A stretch of DNA of 64,000 nt, from positions 3,168,776 through 3,232,775 of the forward strand of contig NZ_RKRA01000001.1 of the NCBI RefSeq assembly GCF_003814705.1, given 5' to 3'. The DNA is from Georgenia muralis (lineage in GTDB: Bacteria > Actinomycetota > Actinomycetes > Actinomycetales > Actinomycetaceae). The position numbers and the translations under genes were made by a program. Below the pieces are notes generated by a model. The model was not told where the DNA came from, did not search any database, and saw only the letters and a list, made by a program, of their open reading frames with translations. Below, piece after piece: positions 1 to 8,705 of the stretch (positions are counted from its first letter, which is position 1; each line of letters opens with the position of its first letter).

Positions 1-539
1 GCACCGGAGAGGAAGGACGGGCCGCCGACGTCGATGGAGCGTGGCTCGACGACGAGGCGCCCGTCCTCGACCTCGACCGTCCCGGTGGCGACGACGGGGA
101 GCTCCCGGCCGAGGACCTCCACGGTCCGGACGACGCTCGCCTGGCCGCCGTCGGCCTCGCGCAGGGTGGTCCCCTCGCCGAGCTCGGCCGCGACGACGTC
201 GAACGGCACGGTCGCCTCGAGGGTGAGCCTCGCCGCGACGATCTGCTCGTCGCTCGTGACCACGTCCCGGCCGACGGCGGTGACGTCGAGGAACGTCGAG
301 CCCGCGGCCGTGACGGCGCCGGCGTCGAGAGTGAGGTCGCCCAGCCACACCTCGTCCTCGCCGAGGTCGGCCGGTGGGCCGGTGGGCGGCGACCCGGCGC
401 CCGGCGCCGGCGGGGCGGGGTCCCGGTCGTCGCGGTCCGGCTCGGTCACCGCCCACCACGTGAGGACCAGACCGAGCGCCAGGACGAGGAGCATCGCCGT
501 GGCGCCGATGAGCCAGTCCTTCATGCGTGCCCGGTCCAT
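1..539 (-). CDS. LmeA-like phospholipid-binding (DUF2993) protein, 3' end cut by window
   Basis: Only the first 179 codons are present; the gene runs off the left edge. From ATG at 539 the protein has a short basic start (MDRARMKDW), one transmembrane/signal-anchor segment at about residues 8-30, a Pro/Gly/Asp-rich linker at 31-60, and then the start of a beta-rich domain. In that domain 'LTLEATVPFDVVAAEL' and the strand-rich repeats after it resemble the LmeA/DUF2993 family. These are envelope lipid-binding proteins of actinobacteria, and in mycobacteria LmeA acts in lipomannan maturation. The family call rests on pattern memory of a partial protein. It is divergently oriented to the helicase gene on its right. 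Confidence 0.6.
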   Translation of the reverse strand, partial: MDRARMKDWLIGATAMLLVLALGLVLTWWAVTEPDRDDRDPAPPAPGAGSPPTGPPADLGEDEVWLGDLTLDAGAVTAAGSTFLDVTAVGRDVVTSDEQIVAARLTLEATVPFDVVAAELGEGTTLREADGGQASVVRTVEVLGRELPVVATGTVEVEDGRLVVEPRSIDVGGPSFLSG

Positions 540-936
540 CCGCACAGTGTGGGGGGTCGACGGCCGGCCCGCCGCCCGGCGGCGCGAGCCGGGCGCGCCA
601 CGGAGCACCTCGCGGGCCCCGCACCACCGGCGGGGCGGTAGGATGACGCTGCACAGACGCGCAGTCGGGACGCCGGGAACGGACGGACCGGTGCCGGACC
701 GTCGACCCGGCGAGCTGCCGTCCGTGGCCGGCCCCTGACCGGGGGGCCGGAGCGTTCTGCCCTGCGGGGACGAACAGATCATGGTGGGCGCCCGCGACCG
801 TCACGTCGATCTCCCGAGATCCGTGCGGCGGGGCCACCACCCCACGCGGCCGGCCAGGCCGCTCGAGTCGACGGTTCCCGGGCAGCGGGTCCCCGTGGGC
901 CCCTCACCCCGGCCGTCAACGCAGGAGGAGCACCGA
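540..936 (+). promoter_or_regulatory. Long leader/intergenic region upstream of the SNF2 helicase
   Basis: This is 397 bases without a convincing gene. TAGGAT at 639-644 is a good actinobacterial -10 and would give a leader of about 285 nt before the GTG at 937. Within it a 15-codon frame (691-738, GTG to TGA) ends inside a GC hairpin with arms CCGGCCCC (728-735) and GGGGCCGG (743-750). A frame open from ATG 781 is continuous with the helicase but has no ribosome-binding site, whereas AGGAGGAG lies just before GTG 937. I recognise no known riboswitch or structured RNA here. Confidence 0.4.
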
Positions 937-3066
937 GTGGCGCAGAGAGCCCAGCGACAGTCCGGCACGCGCCGTCCCCAGCGCGACCAGCGACGCGCCC
1001 GCCACCACGACAACGAGGGCATCATGCCGGTCCTCGCCCGCCTCGTCCGTGAGGTCGAGGCGTCCGTCCAGCGCGGCCGGGTGGTGCCCTCGGTGCGTTC
1101 GAAGTTCCAGGTCGTGGCCCTGCTGGTACGCGAGGAGCGGGCCCGCCTCAAGGCGGAGACCACCCTCCCGGAGGCCCGGCGCGCCGAGGAGCTCAAGCGC
1201 CTGGACGGCATCGCGGGGATCCTGGCCCGGACCGCGGTGCGTGACTCCTCCCTCATGGCGCTGCTCGACGACGACGCGGTGGTCTCCGACGCGGCGAAGG
1301 AGCTCCGGCGCGAGCTGCTGCAGGGCCTGGGCTTCGAGGTCGAGCCCGACGAGGACGACGAGCCCGAGGCGGTCGAGACCGCGGCGACCGCACGGCGGGT
1401 GGTGCCGCAGTCGGTCGTCTCGCGCCAGCTCGCCAACCCCTTCCTCGCGCCCGACTACTCCGCCGCCGGACGGCGGGCCGTCCGGCCGCGACGCCTCGCC
1501 GGCTGGGAGCTGCTCGGCCCGCTGTTCCGTTCCTTCGAGCTGGGTGGGGCGTCGTCCTGCATGGACCTGCCCGAGCCGTCGCCGGTGCGCCTGCCGGGCG
1601 GCCTGGAGCTCATGCCCCACCAGGCGCGGGTCGTCGCCGCGGCCGCGGCCGGGCACCGCACCTTCCTCCTGGCCGACGAGCCGGGCCTGGGCAAGACGGC
1701 GCAGGCGCTGCTCGCCGCGCAGGCCGCCGACGCCTACCCGCTCCTCGTCGTCGTGCCCAACGTCGTCAAGACGAACTGGGCCCGGGAGGTCGGGCTGTGG
1801 ACGCCCCACCGGCGGGCCACGGTCGTCCACGGTGACGGGCACACCGTCGACGCGTTCGCCGACATCGTCGTCGTCAACTACGAGGTGCTCGACCGGCACG
1901 TCGGCTGGTTGGGTGACCTGGGGTTCCGGGGCATGGTGGTCGACGAGGCGCACTACATCAAGAACAAGAGGTCGCAGCGCTCGCAGCACGTCCTGGAGAT
2001 CGCCGAGCGGATCCGCTTCCGCACCGGCAACCCGCTGCTCATGGCACTGACGGGCACCCCGCTCATCAACGACATCGAGGACTTCCAGGCCATCTGGGAG
2101 TTCCTGGGCTGGATCGACGACAAGAAGCCGCTCGGCGAGCTCATGGCCGCGCTGGAGGAGACGGGTCTGACGCCCGCCGACCACGAGTTCTACGCCGCGG
2201 CGCGGGCGGCGGTCATCGACCGGGGGATCGTTCGCCGGCGCAAGATCGACGTGGCCGCCGACATCCCGGCCCGCCGGGTCGCCGACCTGCCTGTCGAGCT
2301 CGACGGGGAGGCCGGCCGCTCCGTCCGGGCGGCCGAGCAGGCCCTGGCCCGGCGCCTCGTGCGGCGGTACGACATGGCGCTCGAGGCGCGGCACGGCGCC
2401 GAGGTGGTCGAGGGCCTCGACCTCGAGCTCGTCCGCCAGGTCGCGCGGTGGGAGCGCAACGACAAGGCCGCGGCGAAGTCGGACGAGAACGTCTTCTCCA
2501 TGATGCGACGCATCGGCGAGGCGAAGGCGGGTCCCGCGGCGGACTACGCCGCCCAGCTGGTGCGCAGCGTCGGCAAGGTGGTCTTCTTCGCCAAGCACAT
2601 CGACGTCCTCGACGCCGCGGAGGAGACCTTCGCCCAGCGCGGGATCCGGTACGCGTCCATCCGGGGCGACCAGACGGCGTCGGCCCGGCAGAAGCACATC
2701 GACGCGTTCACGAACGACCCCGACGTCGCCGTCGCCGTCTGCTCGCTCACCGCGGCCGGGGTCGGCATCAACCTCCAGGTCGCGTCCAACATGGTCCTCG
2801 CGGAGCTGTCGTGGACCGACGCGGAGCAGACCCAGGCCATCGACCGCATCCACCGCATCGGTCAGGCGGAGCCCGTCACCGCGTGGCGGATCATCGCCGC
2901 GCAGACGCTCGACGCGAAGATCGCCGAGCTCATCGACGCCAAGGCGGGCCTCGCCGCCCGGGCGCTGGACGGGTCGGACGAGGAGATCGGGTCCTCGAGC
3001 GACGTCCAGCTCGACGCGCTCGTCGCCCTCCTCACCGACGCGCTCACCGAGCGGGCGGCCGGGTAG
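937..3066 (+). CDS. SNF2-family DEAD/DEAH-box helicase
   Basis: A 709-residue ATP-dependent DNA translocase of the SWI2/SNF2 superfamily. Visible motifs are I (PGLGKT, residues 249-254), II (DEAH, 336-339), III (LTGTP, about 371) and, in the C-terminal RecA lobe, VI (DRIHRIGQ, about 636). The first 40 residues are basic and low in complexity. Residues 45-150 form a charged helical region of unknown role before the helicase core. GTG 937 is chosen because AGGAGGAG ends 6 bases upstream; the frame is open to ATG 781 but that start lacks a ribosome-binding site. Bacterial members remodel protein-DNA or RNA polymerase complexes. There is no linked methylase or nuclease to suggest a restriction or defence role, so its substrate is unknown. 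Confidence 0.85.
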   Translation: MAQRAQRQSGTRRPQRDQRRARHHDNEGIMPVLARLVREVEASVQRGRVVPSVRSKFQVVALLVREERARLKAETTLPEARRAEELKRLDGIAGILARTAVRDSSLMALLDDDAVVSDAAKELRRELLQGLGFEVEPDEDDEPEAVETAATARRVVPQSVVSRQLANPFLAPDYSAAGRRAVRPRRLAGWELLGPLFRSFELGGASSCMDLPEPSPVRLPGGLELMPHQARVVAAAAAGHRTFLLADEPGLGKTAQALLAAQAADAYPLLVVVPNVVKTNWAREVGLWTPHRRATVVHGDGHTVDAFADIVVVNYEVLDRHVGWLGDLGFRGMVVDEAHYIKNKRSQRSQHVLEIAERIRFRTGNPLLMALTGTPLINDIEDFQAIWEFLGWIDDKKPLGELMAALEETGLTPADHEFYAAARAAVIDRGIVRRRKIDVAADIPARRVADLPVELDGEAGRSVRAAEQALARRLVRRYDMALEARHGAEVVEGLDLELVRQVARWERNDKAAAKSDENVFSMMRRIGEAKAGPAADYAAQLVRSVGKVVFFAKHIDVLDAAEETFAQRGIRYASIRGDQTASARQKHIDAFTNDPDVAVAVCSLTAAGVGINLQVASNMVLAELSWTDAEQTQAIDRIHRIGQAEPVTAWRIIAAQTLDAKIAELIDAKAGLAARALDGSDEEIGSSSDVQLDALVALLTDALTERAAG

Positions 3067-3075
3067 GGCGCGGCG

Positions 3076-4227
3076 TCAGCGTCGCGCCAGGGCGCCGGCC
3101 ATGCGCTCGACCGCCTGCTCGAGCAGCGGCCGCGGCAGCGCGAAGTTCAGGCGCACGAAGCCCCGGCCGGCGCGGCCGCACGCCGCGCCGTCGGTCAGCG
3201 CCACGTCCGCCTCGTGCAGGAAGAACTCCTGGGGCGACGTCAGTCCCAGCGTTCGGCAGTCGAGCCAGGCCAGGTAGGTCCCCTCCGGCGCGATGTAGCC
3301 GACCTCCGGCAGGCGCTCGGCGAGCAGGCGGCGCAGCAGCGTCTCGTTGCCCCGCAGGTACTCCTTGACCTCCGCCAGCCACTCCCGGCCCTGGTCGTAC
3401 GCGACCGTCGCGGCGATCGCCCCGAGGGTTCCCGTGAGGTTCTGGGTCCGGCCGCCGACGGCGTCCCACCGCTCGAGGTCGGCGTCGGCCGTGAGGACGA
3501 GCTGCCCGCACTTCAGGCCGGGCATGTTCCACGCCTTCGAGGCCGAGGTCGCGGTGATCGTGTGGGCCGCCGCGGCGGCCGAGAGGCCGGCGTAGGGCAG
3601 GTGGCGGCGTCCCGGGCCGACGAGGGGCGCGTGGATCTCGTCGGCGAAGACCCGGCCGCCGTGGCGGGCGACGACGCCGGCGACCGCGAGGAGCTCCTTC
3701 CGGTCGAACACCCGCCCGGTGGGGTTGTGCGGGTTGCACACGACGAGCAGCTCGCCGCCGGCGGAGAACGCGGCGTCGAGGGCCTCGAGGTCGTGGACGT
3801 ACCGGCCGCCGACGAGGCGGAGCGGGACCTCGAGCACCTCCCGGCCCAGCACCGGCGGCAGGGTGAGGAACGGCATGTACGCCGGCGTGGGCACGATGAC
3901 CGGCGAGCCCGGGGTGGTGAAGTGCTCGATCGTCGCCTGGAGGCCGGCGAGCACGTCCCCGACCGGCCGGACCCGGTCCTGCTCCACCGCCCAGCCGTAC
4001 TCCCGGAGCATCCACCCGGCGGTCGCCCGGGACATCTCCTCGGCCACACCCCGTGAGACGTACCCGAGCTCGCCGCGCTCCACCGCCCGGAGCAGGGCGG
4101 CCGTGACCGGCGGCGCCGTCCCGAAGTCCATCTCGGCGACGAACGCACCGATCTTCCCGGGGTAGCGCGTCCACTTCTCGCTGGACGCGGCCCAGTCGGC
4201 GGAGAGGTCGTCGAGGGGGTGAACCAT
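3076..4227 (-). CDS. PatB/MalY-like aminotransferase (cystathionine beta-lyase type)
   Basis: A 383-residue fold-type I PLP enzyme. The PLP lysine is K231 in SASKAWNMPG; CNPHNPTGRVF and VFADEIHAPL are the usual cofactor-binding segments, and the end (VRLNFALP) holds the carboxylate-binding arginine. The family splits C-S bonds of cystathionine or cysteine conjugates to give a thiol, pyruvate and ammonia; some members are aminotransferases. MetZ is transcribed away from it on the other strand, which fits sulfur amino-acid metabolism. ATG 4227 begins the conserved MVHPLDDLSADW. TAGACA lies 7 bases upstream, a near match to the leaderless -10 spacing seen elsewhere. The exact substrate is not decided by sequence. 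Confidence 0.85.
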   Translation of the reverse strand: MVHPLDDLSADWAASSEKWTRYPGKIGAFVAEMDFGTAPPVTAALLRAVERGELGYVSRGVAEEMSRATAGWMLREYGWAVEQDRVRPVGDVLAGLQATIEHFTTPGSPVIVPTPAYMPFLTLPPVLGREVLEVPLRLVGGRYVHDLEALDAAFSAGGELLVVCNPHNPTGRVFDRKELLAVAGVVARHGGRVFADEIHAPLVGPGRRHLPYAGLSAAAAAHTITATSASKAWNMPGLKCGQLVLTADADLERWDAVGGRTQNLTGTLGAIAATVAYDQGREWLAEVKEYLRGNETLLRRLLAERLPEVGYIAPEGTYLAWLDCRTLGLTSPQEFFLHEADVALTDGAACGRAGRGFVRLNFALPRPLLEQAVERMAGALARR

Positions 4228-4426
4228 GGCGCCATGTCTACGCCGCCCGGGCCCGGGCCGGCCGGGCGTGCCAACCGGTGGAACGCCGTCGTGCTGGGCC
4301 GCCGCCATCCGGGAAGATCACGGTGGCCCAGGCGTGCGCCGACGATCTCCGGTAGGGCTCACGCGCGAGGCGCGGGCGGGTGGACACCCGAGGGCCGCCC
4401 GCACCACCCCGACCACGGAGGACGAC

Positions 4427-5695
4427 ATGCCCGAGCTGCCCCAGCCAGCCATCGACCCGGCTGGCCTGCGTCCGGCCACCCTGGCCGTGCGGGGCGGGCA
4501 GTACCGCAGTGCCTTCCAGGAGACCTCTGAGGCGCTCTACCTCACCCAGGGCTACGTCTACGACCGGGCCGCCGACGCCGAGGCCGCCTTCGCCGAGGAG
4601 ATCGAGCGCTACACGTACTCGCGGTACGCCAACCCCACGGTGACGACGTTCGAGGAGCGCCTCGCGCTGATCGAGGGCGCGGAGGACTGCTGTTCCACCG
4701 CCTCGGGCATGTCCGCCGTGTTCACCACCCTGGCGTCGCTCGTCTCGAGCGGTTCCCGGATCGTCGCGGCCCGGGAGCTCTTCGGCTCCTCGCTGGTCGT
4801 CCTCGACGACATCCTCGGCCGCTGGGGCGTGCGCACCGACTACGTCCGCGGCACCGACCTCGACCAGTGGGCCCGCGCCCTGACCACCCCGGCGGACGTC
4901 GTCCTCCTCGAGTCGCCCTCGAACCCCATGCAGGACGTCCTCGACCTCCCGGAGATCGCCCGCCTCGCCCACGCGGCGGGCGCCGTCGTCGTCGTCGACA
5001 ACGTCTTCGCGACCCCGGTCCTGCAGCGCCCGCTCGAGCTCGGCGCCGACGTCGTCGTGTACTCCGCCACCAAGCACATCGACGGGCAGGGCCGGGTCAT
5101 GGGCGGGGCGGTGCTCGGCAGCCGCGACCTCGTCCGTGGACCGTTGCAGCAGATGGTCCGCAACACCGGACCCACGCTCGCCCCGTTCAACGCCTGGGTG
5201 CTCACCAAGGGCCTGGAGACGATGGCGCTGCGGGTACGGGCCCAGAGCGCCGCCGCGCTCGACCTCGCCACGTGGCTCGAGGAGCAGCCGGGGGTGGCGT
5301 CCGTGCGGTACCCGTTCCTGGCCTCACACCCGCAGCACGCGCTGGCCCGCGCGCAGATGAGCGGCGGCGGGACCGTGGTGACGATGACCCTCGAGCGCTC
5401 GGGCGGCGACGACGAGCACGAGAAGGACCGCGCCTTCGCCTTCCTCGACGCCCTGCGCGTCATCGACATCTCCAACAACCTCGGCGACGCCAAGTCCCTC
5501 GTCACCCACCCGGCGACGACCACGCACCGCCGCGTCGACCCGGCGGTGCGCGCGGAGCTGGGCATCACGGCGACGACGGTCCGCCTGTCCGTGGGCCTCG
5601 AGGACGTCGAGGACCTGCGGGAGGACCTCGACGCCGCGCTGGCGGTCCTGCGCGGCGACGACCGTCCCCGAGCAGCGGCGAAGATGAACCCGTGA
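4427..5695 (+). CDS. metZ: O-succinylhomoserine sulfhydrylase
   Basis: A 422-residue Cys/Met-metabolism PLP enzyme that would use sulfide to convert O-succinyl- (or O-acetyl-) homoserine to homocysteine in direct sulfhydrylation. Family marks are YTYSRYANPT, SGMSAVF, LESPSNP and the PLP lysine K216 in YSATKHIDGQG. The MetZ call over MetB or MetY comes from FQETSEALYLTQGYVY near the N-terminus and overall length. The ATG at 4427 has a GGAG 6 bases upstream and removes an open stretch starting at 4226. The downstream HAD gene begins inside the stop codon (GTGA overlap), so both are probably one transcript. No SAM or T-box riboswitch was recognised in the 200-base upstream region. Confidence 0.88.
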   Translation: MPELPQPAIDPAGLRPATLAVRGGQYRSAFQETSEALYLTQGYVYDRAADAEAAFAEEIERYTYSRYANPTVTTFEERLALIEGAEDCCSTASGMSAVFTTLASLVSSGSRIVAARELFGSSLVVLDDILGRWGVRTDYVRGTDLDQWARALTTPADVVLLESPSNPMQDVLDLPEIARLAHAAGAVVVVDNVFATPVLQRPLELGADVVVYSATKHIDGQGRVMGGAVLGSRDLVRGPLQQMVRNTGPTLAPFNAWVLTKGLETMALRVRAQSAAALDLATWLEEQPGVASVRYPFLASHPQHALARAQMSGGGTVVTMTLERSGGDDEHEKDRAFAFLDALRVIDISNNLGDAKSLVTHPATTTHRRVDPAVRAELGITATTVRLSVGLEDVEDLREDLDAALAVLRGDDRPRAAAKMNP

Positions 5696-6516
5696 GACGA
5701 CGACGAGCGATCTTCCTCGACGTGGACGGCACGTTCGCCGACCGCGGCGTCGTCCCGGCCGGGCACGTGACAGCGGTGCGTGCCGCCCGCGCCGCCGGCC
5801 ACCTGGTCCTGCTGTGCACCGGCCGGCCGCGCTCCATGCTGCCCGAGCGCATCCTCGAGGCCGGCTTCGACGGGTTCGTCGCCGCCGCCGGCGGCTACGT
5901 CGAGGTGGCGGGGGAGGTCCTGGTGGACCGGCGGTTCCCGGCCGCGCTCGCCGCCCGTGTCGTGGAGGTCCTCGACACCCACGACGTCGCCTACGTCCTC
6001 GAGGCGCCCGACGCCCTCTACGGCCCGGTCGGCATCGACGAGCGGCTGCGCTCGCTCCTGTCCGGCCAGCTCGGCGGCGACGACGAGCAGGAGGGTCCGG
6101 TGGACATCCTCCGGGCGCTGCGCATGTCGGCGGACCTCACCGGTGCCTCGTTCGGGAAGGTCACGATGTTCGACTCCCCGGTGCCGATCGCCTTGCTGGG
6201 CACCACCCTGGGCGAGGAGGTCGGGGTGCTGCCGAGCTCGATCCCCGGCATGGGTGACTCGGCCGGCGAGCTGTTCCTCACCGGCGTCCACAAGGCCGCC
6301 GGCATGGCGGTGGTCGCCGAGCACCTCGGGGTCGCCCAGCACGACACGGTCGCCTTCGGTGACGGTCTCAACGACCTCGAGATGCTCCAGTACGCCGGCG
6401 TCGGCGTGGCGATCGAGGGCGCCGACCCCAGGGTGCTCGCGGTCTCCGACCGGACCGCCCGCGGACCCGGCGAGGAGGGCCTCGCCGACGCGTTCGCCGC
6501 GCTCGGGCTTCTCTGA
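5692..6516 (+). CDS. Cof-type HAD-family hydrolase
   Basis: A 274-residue cytoplasmic phosphatase of the haloacid dehalogenase superfamily with a type IIB cap. Motif I is FLDVDGTF, motif II CTGRP, motif III the lysine in GVHKAAG, and motif IV FGDGLNDLEML. The nucleophile and acid/base aspartates are the two D of DVDGT. Such enzymes dephosphorylate sugar phosphates, nucleotides or flavin/PLP intermediates, and the substrate cannot be read from sequence. It starts with GTG overlapping the metZ stop by 4 bases, so it is translationally coupled to metZ. A PLP- or homoserine-linked role is possible but unproven. Confidence 0.85.
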   Translation: MRRRRAIFLDVDGTFADRGVVPAGHVTAVRAARAAGHLVLLCTGRPRSMLPERILEAGFDGFVAAAGGYVEVAGEVLVDRRFPAALAARVVEVLDTHDVAYVLEAPDALYGPVGIDERLRSLLSGQLGGDDEQEGPVDILRALRMSADLTGASFGKVTMFDSPVPIALLGTTLGEEVGVLPSSIPGMGDSAGELFLTGVHKAAGMAVVAEHLGVAQHDTVAFGDGLNDLEMLQYAGVGVAIEGADPRVLAVSDRTARGPGEEGLADAFAALGLL

Positions 6517-6596
6517 GCCGGTGACGTGACCCGGGGACCGCTGAGGGGGTCCGAAGGTCCTCCGAGTGCGGCGTCGGGCGACCGGACAATGGTGGC

Positions 6597-6767
6597 GTGA
6601 GCACCAAGGCCCCGTGGTCCAGCCCGACACCGGCGTTCGCGCGCGCCCGCCAGGCGTTCCAGCAGCGTCGCGAGGCCGAGCGGCGTCGCGCCGAGCCCGC
6701 CCCGCGCACCGCGGCGTCGGCGCCCCGACGGCAGCGGAGCGGCACCTCGGAGCGCCGCGGAGGCTGA
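6597..6767 (+). CDS. Small Arg-rich hypothetical protein (56 aa)
   Basis: A short frame from GTG 6597 to TGA 6767 encoding a basic, Ala/Arg/Gln-rich peptide (begins MSTKAPWSSPTPAFARARQA). The middle (FQQRREAERRRAE) looks helical and the tail is disordered. There is no Shine-Dalgarno, but GACAAT lies 6 bases before the GTG, the same spacing as the leaderless promoters elsewhere in the window. It has no membrane segment and no recognised domain. A hairpin with arms GGGCGGC (6774-6780) and GCCGCCC (6787-6793) follows the stop. It could be a real small protein or chance coding in GC-rich DNA. Confidence 0.45.
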   Translation: MSTKAPWSSPTPAFARARQAFQQRREAERRRAEPAPRTAASAPRRQRSGTSERRGG

Positions 6768-6909
6768 CCGTGCGGGCGGCGGCGTTGCCGCCCACGGCGG
6801 GCCGGAGGACAGTGGGACGGGCAGGGGCGCCACGACGGCACCCTCGCGCCCAGCCCGAGCCCACCGCACGCAGCCGGACCGCCCCCGGACCGGCGAGAAG
6901 GGACCTGCC

Positions 6910-7509
6910 ATGGCGTTCACGATCGGCTACTTCGTCGGGAGCCTCGCGACCGGCTCGATCAACCGCACCCTGTCCAAGGCGCTGATCCGGCTCGCTCCCG
7001 AGGAGCTCGAGTTCACCGAGATCCCCATCAAGGACCTCCCGCTGTACAGCTACGACTACGACGCCGACTTCCCGCCGGAGGGCCGGGCGCTCAAGGAGGC
7101 GATCGAGGCCTCCGACGGGATCCTCTTCGTCTCCCCGGAGTACAACCGGTCCATCCCCGGCGCCCTCAAGAACGCCATCGACTGGGGCTCGCGGCCGTGG
7201 GGGACCAACTCCTTCGCCCGCAAGCCCACCGGGATCATCGGGGCCTCGCCCGGCGGCATCGGCACCGCCGTGATGCAGTCCTCGATGCGCAGCGTCCTGA
7301 GCTTCCTCGACGCGCCCCAGCTCAACGCCCCCGAGGCGTACATCACGTTCAAGCCGGAGGTGTTCGGTGACGACGGCGAGGTGACGGACGAGTCGACGGC
7401 CCAGTTCCTGCGCCACTACATGGAGGAGTACTCCGCGTTCGTCCAGCGCGTCCTGGCGGTGACGGCGCCCGGTCACATCGGCGACGAGGACCCGAGCTCG
7501 CGCAAGTGA
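6910..7509 (+). CDS. NAD(P)H-dependent FMN reductase
   Basis: A 199-residue flavodoxin-like reductase. The phosphate-binding start is GYFVGSLATGSINR, SPEYNRSIPGALKNAIDW is the diagnostic family segment that binds FMN, and IIGASPGGIGTAVMQ is the second flavin-contact loop. These cytosolic enzymes move electrons from NAD(P)H to FMN, quinones, azo dyes or chromate. It starts at ATG 6910 behind a modest AAGGGA. It is monocistronic as far as I can see: the next gene starts 114 bases later behind its own promoter and a short repeat tract. Confidence 0.87.
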   Translation: MAFTIGYFVGSLATGSINRTLSKALIRLAPEELEFTEIPIKDLPLYSYDYDADFPPEGRALKEAIEASDGILFVSPEYNRSIPGALKNAIDWGSRPWGTNSFARKPTGIIGASPGGIGTAVMQSSMRSVLSFLDAPQLNAPEAYITFKPEVFGDDGEVTDESTAQFLRHYMEEYSAFVQRVLAVTAPGHIGDEDPSSRK

Positions 7510-7600
7510 GCCGGGCTTGCTCGCGTGCGGCGGGCCGGGATTGCGCGCGCGGCCGGCCGGGCTTGCTCGCGCGGCCGGCAGGCTCGAGCGCGTGCGGCGG
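7510..7600. repeat. Four imperfect tandem repeats of 22-24 bp
   Basis: Units begin at about 7510, 7534, 7556 and 7578 and follow GCCGGGCTTGCTCGCG plus a variable CGGC-rich end. Units 1 and 3 share the first 16 bases exactly; unit 4 is the most diverged. The tract sits between the FMN reductase stop and the pirin promoter. It has no open frame of interest. Confidence 0.6.
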
Positions 7601-7611
7601 GCCGCCGTGGC

Positions 7612-7617
7612 TAGGCT
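7612..7617 (+). promoter_or_regulatory. -10 element of leaderless pirin promoter
   Basis: TAGGCT lies 6 bases before the pirin ATG (7624), with no Shine-Dalgarno between, so the transcript would begin at or next to the start codon. Confidence 0.55.
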
Positions 7618-7623
7618 TCGACG

Positions 7624-8640
7624 ATGAGCAACCGGGAGACCGCGCCGGTCGAGACGATCTGCGTCAGCGGTGACGGCACCGCGGGCGTCGAGCTGCTGGA
7701 GCCTCGCGTCGTGCCCCTCGGCGGGCCGCGCGCGATGGGTGTGCGCCGCACGCTGCCGCAGCGGCGCCGCAGCCTCATCGGCGCCTGGTGCTTCCTGGAC
7801 CACTACGGCCCGGACCGGGTGGGCGAGACCGGCGGGATGTACGTCCCGCGCCACCCGCACACCGGGCTGCAGACCGTCAGCTGGCTCTTCACCGGGGAGA
7901 TCGAGCACCGTGACTCCGCGGGCCACCACGCGCTCGTGCGCCCGGGCGAGGTCAACCTCATGACCGCCGGCCGGGGGATCAGCCACTCCGAGCTCTCCAC
8001 GGCCGGCACCGAGGTCCTGCACGGGGCGCAGCTCTGGGTGGCGCTGCCCGACGCCGCCCGGCACACCGCTGCGGGGTTCGAGCACCACCGGCCCGAGCCC
8101 GTGTCCGGACCCGGCTGGGAGGTTCGGGTCTTCCTCGGCTCGCTGGCCGGCAGCGTCTCGCCCGTGCGCACGCACACGCCGCTCCTCGGCGCCGAGGTCC
8201 TGCTCCGGCCCGGTACCGAGCTGCGGTTGGACGTGGAGACCTCGTTCGAGCACGGCGTCCTCGTCGACGACGGCGACCTCGCCCTCGACGGCCGGGCGGT
8301 GCCGGTGGACCACCTCGCCTATGTCCCGACCGGCCGCACCGGGATCACGCTCGCGGTGGGGGAGCGGCCCGTCCGGGCCCTGCTCATCGGCGGCGAGCCG
8401 CTCGGCGAGCAGATCGTCATGTGGTGGAACTTCGTCGGCCGGGACCACGACGAGGTGGTGCGCTACCGGGCGGAGTGGATGGCCGAGATCGGCGCCGACG
8501 GCGACGTCGTGACCGACGACCCGGCGCTCGTGGGCCCCGGCGGTGAGCGGCTGCCCCGCTTCGGCACCTTCCCGCCCGGGGAGCCCCCGCCCCTGCCCGC
8601 GCCGGAGCTGCCGCAGGTGCGGATGCGCCCGCGGGGCTGA
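7624..8640 (+). CDS. Pirin family protein
   Basis: A 338-residue bicupin. The N-terminal metal-binding cupin shows RHPHTGLQTVSWLFTGEIEH and GRGISHSE, which supply the His/His/His/Glu ligands typical of pirins and of quercetinase-type YhhW. The C-terminal cupin is degenerate (RALLIGGEPLGEQIVMWWNF), as usual. Bacterial pirins are iron proteins with reported quercetin dioxygenase activity or redox-sensing/partner-binding roles; the physiological substrate is generally unknown. Start ATG 7624 fits a leaderless transcript (TAGGCT at -12). It is transcribed alone; the VOC gene downstream has its own ribosome-binding site. Confidence 0.9.
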   Translation: MSNRETAPVETICVSGDGTAGVELLEPRVVPLGGPRAMGVRRTLPQRRRSLIGAWCFLDHYGPDRVGETGGMYVPRHPHTGLQTVSWLFTGEIEHRDSAGHHALVRPGEVNLMTAGRGISHSELSTAGTEVLHGAQLWVALPDAARHTAAGFEHHRPEPVSGPGWEVRVFLGSLAGSVSPVRTHTPLLGAEVLLRPGTELRLDVETSFEHGVLVDDGDLALDGRAVPVDHLAYVPTGRTGITLAVGERPVRALLIGGEPLGEQIVMWWNFVGRDHDEVVRYRAEWMAEIGADGDVVTDDPALVGPGGERLPRFGTFPPGEPPPLPAPELPQVRMRPRG

Positions 8641-8705
8641 GCACGGTCGCCCTTCCCGGTGTCGGTGCGCCGTGGTTGTCTGGGCGCACCGACCGAGGAG
8701 GACCC

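Noticed and set aside
916-2853. 645-codon open frame antisense to the SNF2 helicase
   Set aside because: It has no recognisable motif, is rich in Arg, Asp, Gly and Val, and runs opposite a protein with all helicase motifs.
4228-4426. Possible SAM or T-box riboswitch before metZ
   Set aside because: None of the conserved core sequences of SAM-I, SAM-II, SAM-IV or T-box RNAs were found.
4840-8448. A very long open frame (1202 codons) on the minus strand
   Set aside because: It is antisense to metZ, the HAD gene, FMN reductase and pirin, all with clear motifs and starts. Its composition (Arg/Gly/Asp/Val-rich) is the usual artefact of high-GC coding strands.
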